A model generated the notes under the pieces. The model saw only the letters and a program-made list of their open reading frames with translations, was not told where the DNA came from and ran no database searches. Both the position numbers and the translations under genes were made by a program. Below are positions 59,501-64,000 of a stretch of DNA of 64,000 bases, in pieces. The DNA is from Cladophialophora immunda (Eukaryota > Ascomycota > Eurotiomycetes > Chaetothyriales > Herpotrichiellaceae), in the NCBI RefSeq assembly GCF_000835495.1, contig NW_015622542.1, positions 5,106,485 to 5,170,484 of the forward strand. The letters are read 5' to 3'. Numbering within the stretch: position 1 is the first letter of the stretch; every line of letters begins with the position of its first letter.

Positions 59501-61037
59501 TTGACAGCGCTGAAGTCGGCATCTTCAATGTTCAACCAGCACGGGCCCATGATGTTCTTCCATAGCACGAACTGTTCAAATAGGGCCGTGTTCGTGCCAA
59601 ACACGCGGGAAAATGTCTCTCCCTGGAGGTCCATCGGTAGTGGATTCTTATCGTAGGGATAGAGAAGTTTGAGGTATTCGGCTTCCTTCGGGACATCAGG
59701 GAGCTCGAATGCGTACTTCCGTGTACATGGCTTGACCTTTCTGGTGGAAACCTTCATTTTGGACATTAATGAATCGACCTCACCGTACACGTCGTCCATC
59801 TCGACTTCTTCGCTAGTTTCCTGGCCGTTGACAACCCTGTATTTTCTCGGCAGGAAGAAGAGCTTGCGGAGAATATTGTCGACCTTGACGAATGCACTGC
59901 GGTACTGTCCACTGGTTTTATCCTTGACCTTGCCAAAGAGACAAAGACTGCCATTGATTTCAGTGTAGTCCAACCAGAACATCCGCAGACTGCCGTCTTC
60001 TTCAACCGCATCTTGAGGCTTCATCTTGCCAAAAGTCCGAATTTCCGAAGACGGACTACTCTGGATATTCAGCTTGCTGGTAATCTTGTTCCAAGAAGAA
60101 GCGTCTACTTCATTGACTGGGGGCAGCGGCGGAGAAGAGCTCTGAGGAGTTGGGAGCTGTGGAGACTTGATCTTTGGCGGCGGTCTGCTGCCAGTCATGT
60201 TGATACTTGTTGATTGAGCAGCTTCATGCCCAACAACCTGGGCAACATCCATGACATCTTCATCCTCGTCCTCCTCTTTGATCTGCACTTTCGTCTTGCG
60301 TTCCACAGCCTTGACAACTGGAGAAGAAGGAAGAGGGTCGCTCATGATATTGTCGTCATCAAACGTCGGCAAATGGTCGTCCTGTTCTTGCACAGACTGC
60401 GGAGGCGGAGTATCGACCAGCTCGGTAGGCGGAGCTTGGTACCTCTGTCGAGGTTGTTCGCGGGAAGGCGGAGGAGAGAGCACCCTGACTTTGCGTCGAT
60501 TTTCGGACTTGACTGGTTTTGTTGTATACGTGCGGGTAGAGAGGATATTGGCGTCGACTTCCCCAAGGAGATCGGCCATGAAGGCTTCATCTTCGGCAGT
60601 AGTTTGGATCTAGAACTGTCAGAATCAAGCAGTTAGGACTGAGAAAGAGTCTGTACCTTTGGCTTGGGAGCTGCCGACACAGGACCATTGTTGAAGTAGT
60701 TGAGAATCTTGTGGTTGGTGCGGTCTTCTTTCTCACGATCTTCTTCGCGTTTTCGTTTCGCAGCTTTTCCTTTCAGTGGAAGCTCCTCGGCATCATCACT
60801 GCTATAGTACTGCCGTTCATTTTGCCATTCTTCTCGACCGTCGTCTGCATAACCTTCCCCGTTGTCGTCAACAACAAAGTCATCTTTGTCAAGGCGACTT
60901 CGGACGACTTTCTTGTAACCATCTTCATCCACCTCGTCGTAAATGGCGCCTTGGTCTTCGATCTGGTAGGAATCGAGCCGTGTCTTGCCGGAAGCTCGCT
61001 GAGCTCGAAGCTGAGCAAGTGCTGAACGATGCGACAT
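56589..61037 (-). CDS. pol1: DNA polymerase alpha catalytic subunit, 1451 aa
   Basis: B-family polymerase that extends primase RNA primers at origins and on the lagging strand. Three exons on the minus strand: 61037-60657, 60609-57622 and 57575-56589, with two 46-47-nt introns and both junctions phase 0. The N-terminal 300 residues are acidic/Pro-rich (primosome and Ctf4-type interactions). The inactive exonuclease-like region follows. Polymerase motifs: A, DFNSLYPSIIQEYN, at about 850; B, KLTANSMYGCLGYTQ, at about 935; C, YGDTDSVM, at about 986. The C-terminus has two Cys clusters (C-x2-C ... C-x4-C, and C...C-x4-C ... C-x5-C types) that bind metal and the B subunit. Length matches yeast Pol1. 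A MluI cell-cycle box lies 143 bp upstream of the start. Confidence 0.97.
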
Positions 61038-61875
61038 CGTGCAAGCTCCGACAGCTGCAACAATGGAGGTACAAGGATTGAGAGACGACTGCCTGAGGAT
61101 GTAGAAGAAGGAACGTGATGGTGTGAACGGTGAATGGGGCAATTGAATAAAGCTCGCGTCCCGTCACGTCGCGCGTGAGACGCGTGCTGCGCGGGGATTC
61201 CGCGAAGCAACTCCACCTTCGCGTCGTGATGGATAAGTATTGTTCCGCTTTCACATTACTCGTGTACGGAGTATAAGTAGCCCGCTCACCCCCTGATCAC
61301 ATCTAGCCTGGCCAGCAAAAGCAAGCAGCTACGTTCTCCTGGGGTGTGCTGCCCAACACTTTGTATGTTCGATGCATCCATCATACGCCCCAATGTCATG
61401 GCTAGAGACAAACAATCACATCTGTGAACTGTTTGCTGTCAATCCTGGGAGCCGCCAAGGCGTGTTTGCAAACGACAGACGCCAAAAATGGATAGAACAT
61501 CTTCATAACCTATTCAAACACAGAGACTGCAACTCTGAAGATAGCCGCCAAGCTAAGATCATCACAATAGGTACTGCCTGCTGCTTCATGTGAGAATTTA
61601 TATTACATATATATATGCCGCCAAGGGCGTAACCTAACCTATTGGAGCTCCGGGCGCCTTCCAGCTTTATTGCCACCAGAATACGTCGGCCGACAACAAC
61701 ATTGACGTGAATATAATCCCGCCACTTTAACGGTCATGGAGATGGAATTCTTCAAGCGGTGCTTCTTCGCACCAATCCCTCCAATATGGACGTTTCAACC
61801 TCAGCCGGGGTTGCCGGATCACAAGCACGACCGCGGGGAAAGCCAGGATCTCACACTATCCTATGGTGATCAAAA
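61038..61875. other. Divergent promoter spacer between POL1 and the F-box-like gene
   Basis: The POL1-proximal part (61140-61215) is rich in CGCG and contains ACGCGT. The rest is AT-richer, with a TA microsatellite-like stretch near 61600-61615. No gene supported. Confidence 0.5.
61180..61185 (-). promoter_or_regulatory. MluI cell-cycle box (ACGCGT) in the POL1 promoter
   Basis: Perfect palindromic ACGCGT 143 bp upstream of the POL1 ATG, inside a CGCG-rich patch that also contains GTCGCGCGTG. In yeasts this element binds MBF (Mbp1/Swi6; Cdc10 complexes) and drives G1/S transcription of replication genes including POL1. Conserved use here is an inference, since a lone hexamer is expected every 4 kb by chance. 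Confidence 0.55.
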
Positions 61876-63337
61876 ATGCCCGTCCCAACGAAAAATCTCG
61901 AGCCAGAGATTCAATACATGGTAGTGGAGGTATTGGTGGCTGAGTTTGAGTGGCTGAACAGCAGAATCTGGTTGCGAGAGCACAGGGCCGACAAGTAAGT
62001 CTACCCACGACGCCTGGGCGAGCCTTCAGCTGACCTGGCATAGACATCGTGTTCTATCTACGCTCCTGTCACTGAGGTTGGCGTGCCAGAGTTTCGGAGA
62101 TGCCAATATAATCAAGGCCGTTGTTTTCAAAGAGATCACACTTCAGGCGACGGTACTCAATTTCAACCGTTTGAGACGGACCGGATTCTTGTCTATTGCG
62201 CCGTTCGTGAAAAAGATCAATTTTCTACCCACTCCATTCAACATTAGCCTCAAACTCAGGGGCTTTACTAGGGCGCTTGAAATTCTGTCACAGCACGAAT
62301 CAGATCTGCCAGTGCGGTGTAAGAGGCACGTGGCCACACACTGGGGTCACATCCCTACAACAGAAGCCGAGGTCGCAGCCGCATTTAGGAATTACGGTCA
62401 ACAAGCATACATGGATCAAGATATTATAAACAGCGGTGAGCTGCAGTGTCTATGGACTGCGACACTGCGGACTTTCCGGCACGCGAACGATTTTGAACTC
62501 CTTTCACTCTTCGGCAGACACCCCTTGGATCCCAGTGACGACTCGGGGACACTGCATTGCAAGTCATGTGAGGAATCCAAGTGCACGCTGTACGACCGCA
62601 CATGTGTTTCTGAGAGTCAAATGTTCAGGACGGCGATACAGTGTCTTGGGTCTGCGAACGCGCAGATCAAGTCCTTGACAATCCACAGAACGCTCGCGCA
62701 GCATTTTAACGGAGGGCTCTCTGCTTCATGGGACCTCTTGGATCTTAGCACACTAGAGTCCTTCAAATTCCCAGACTTGGAAATTGTGGAAGATGACTAT
62801 GAGGGCGACATGGCGGAACGAGATGCTGCGGTGGAAACTTGCTTGGCCCAGTTCCTTCGAAAGCCTCTCCCTAGTCTGAGGGAGTGGAGTGTCGACCACT
62901 ACGTCGCATATCCTCGAATGCCGCTGCCATCTCTTTCGCATATATTCCTTCCACGCCTTCGTTTTCTCACCCTCGGAGGGATCCTGCTTAGGATCCCACG
63001 CCTTGCACAGATCGTTACAAGTTGCGTTGCGTTGGAAGATATCACCCTAAGAGATTGTCACCCTCAGGGACCTGGAGGACGCCGGCTAGAAGACCCAGGA
63101 GATGAGGCGTGGCAACCGTTATTCGACGCCTTGTCTCAACATCCGACTTTGACACATATCACGATTGCTGACGAGTGGGACGCTGTTAACAACGAAGGTG
63201 TAATCGGCCCGCCCTGCAGTCCCAACACTGTTGGCATTGAAGTCTATCGGGTCATGCTCCAGACTGGCATGTCAGCCGTTCGTAGCCCAGAAATTCGGGG
63301 AATATGGGATGCGGCTCTACATGTCTACCTTGGATAG
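61876..63337 (+). CDS. F-box-like protein, 470 aa
   Basis: Two exons: 61876-61994 and 62044-63337, with a 49-nt intron (GTAAGT...CATAG) that restores RADKHRVLSTLLSLRLACQSF. The N-terminus LEPEIQYMVVEVL ... LLSLRLACQSFGD fits the degenerate F-box (start helix plus L-x2-LRL-x-C-x-SF) of many fungal proteins that recruit substrates to SCF ubiquitin ligases. The rest is Leu-rich with LRR-like strands (STLESFKFPDLEI, LRFLTLGGILL, ALEDITLRD, TLTHITIADEWD), typical of this expanded fungal group. A short Cys cluster lies mid-protein (CKSCEESKC). Substrate unknown. Composition is more AT-rich than the neighbouring POL1 gene. Such genes often vary between strains. Confidence 0.75.
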
Positions 63338-64000
63338 CAACAGCGAGGGCAGCGGTAATTGCTCTAGTCAGGAACTTTTAGGCACAGGAGACATTATGAG
63401 GGGCTTCTGGAAGGGGCTACTGGAAATATCGGTTTACGAGATGGCTTACAGTAAGCAGCAAGTGAACTGCGGACAAGACCATTTCTACTTCAGCAGAGGT
63501 GAGGGCAGATAATTCCCTGGCTGTACTGGCCGACGAGACTACAAAAGAGACTCGCAGACATTTGGCAGGACTGGTTTGCTATACATTCATTCAGTCAGCT
63601 TCACAGTGTCTCCTGCCTCTATCGCAGGCAATCACGTTATGAATTGATACAGCTCGATACTAGGTATGGGGCTCAAAGCATCATTTCCCTAAAGCTTGGT
63701 GACCCGCAACGCAGCCTGACTATCCAGGTACGGTGTACATAACAGCCCGTCAAATACATCCAGAAATCACGATCAGTAGCAGGCTCACATGATCCAATAC
63801 CGCGTCCAAAAAACAATCCATTGTCCCTTCCGCAGGTTAGTGTTGGTGATGTTCGTAATTGCCAATTTTGGAGGGCTGCTACTTTCAAATGGTTTGTTTA
63901 GGACCGGGGTTATTTCCAGGAGGGAAATCCTACCAAGCAGTTATTTGGACAGGCGTGACCAGCCCCGAAATGGAGAGAATTCAAAATTCCACTCTGCGGC
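63338..64000. other. Right edge, no gene recognised
   Basis: Short frames only (up to 93 codons, overlapping the F-box-like gene end). No domain or repeat seen; a gene extending beyond the window cannot be excluded. Confidence 0.45.

Overview
The window is nuclear DNA from a filamentous ascomycete (Pezizomycotina). Evidence for this is the short GT-AG introns of about 47 to 130 bases, the Zn2Cys6 and C2H2 regulators, a class III chitin synthase, a Hos3-type histone deacetylase, and a fungal DNA polymerase alpha and THI20-type thiamine gene. Gene content and protein style suggest Eurotiomycetes, but nothing visible fixes order or genus. I saw no transposon, CRISPR array, tRNA or rRNA gene.

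Left part (0.7-32.1 kb): an uncharacterised protein (0.70-1.88 kb), a small double-stranded-RNA-binding-domain protein in three exons (4.23-4.67), queuine tRNA-ribosyltransferase in eight exons (5.79-7.49), a ketopantoate reductase-family protein on the minus strand (7.90-8.94), Hos3 deacetylase (10.05-13.60), an uncharacterised Cys-rich/disordered protein (minus, 14.10-15.24), class III chitin synthase with a long N-terminal extension (16.07-19.52), a disordered acidic protein with a SUMO-interaction-like C-terminus (minus, 20.59-22.25), a 114-residue single-pass membrane protein (22.89-23.23), a Zn2Cys6 regulator (23.94-26.30), a secreted kelch-like membrane protein with a GC-AG intron (27.05-28.93), and the DEAD-box helicase Dbp2 with an unusually long intron in motif V (29.78-32.08).

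Middle part (32.1-42.4 kb): about 10 kb without a convincing gene, ending in a pyrimidine-rich stretch of 1,805 bases with no ATG on the + strand (40629-42433). The stretch stops at the first ATG of a Con7-type C2H2 transcription factor (42.43-43.75). I read it as a very long 5' leader kept free of upstream start codons, and it is the most striking signal in the window.

Right part (46.5-63.3 kb): a mitochondrial PPR-like protein, a fungal transcription-factor-like protein (minus), the complex I assembly methyltransferase NDUFAF7, a THI20-type HMP-P kinase/TenA fusion (minus), DNA polymerase alpha POL1 with an upstream MluI cell-cycle box (minus), and an F-box-like protein. Most genes are housekeeping or developmental. 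Adjacent genes do not form a cluster or operon, although Con7 homologues are known to control chitin synthesis genes and a chitin synthase lies 23 kb away. All exon coordinates are my manual reading of splice signals and reading frames.
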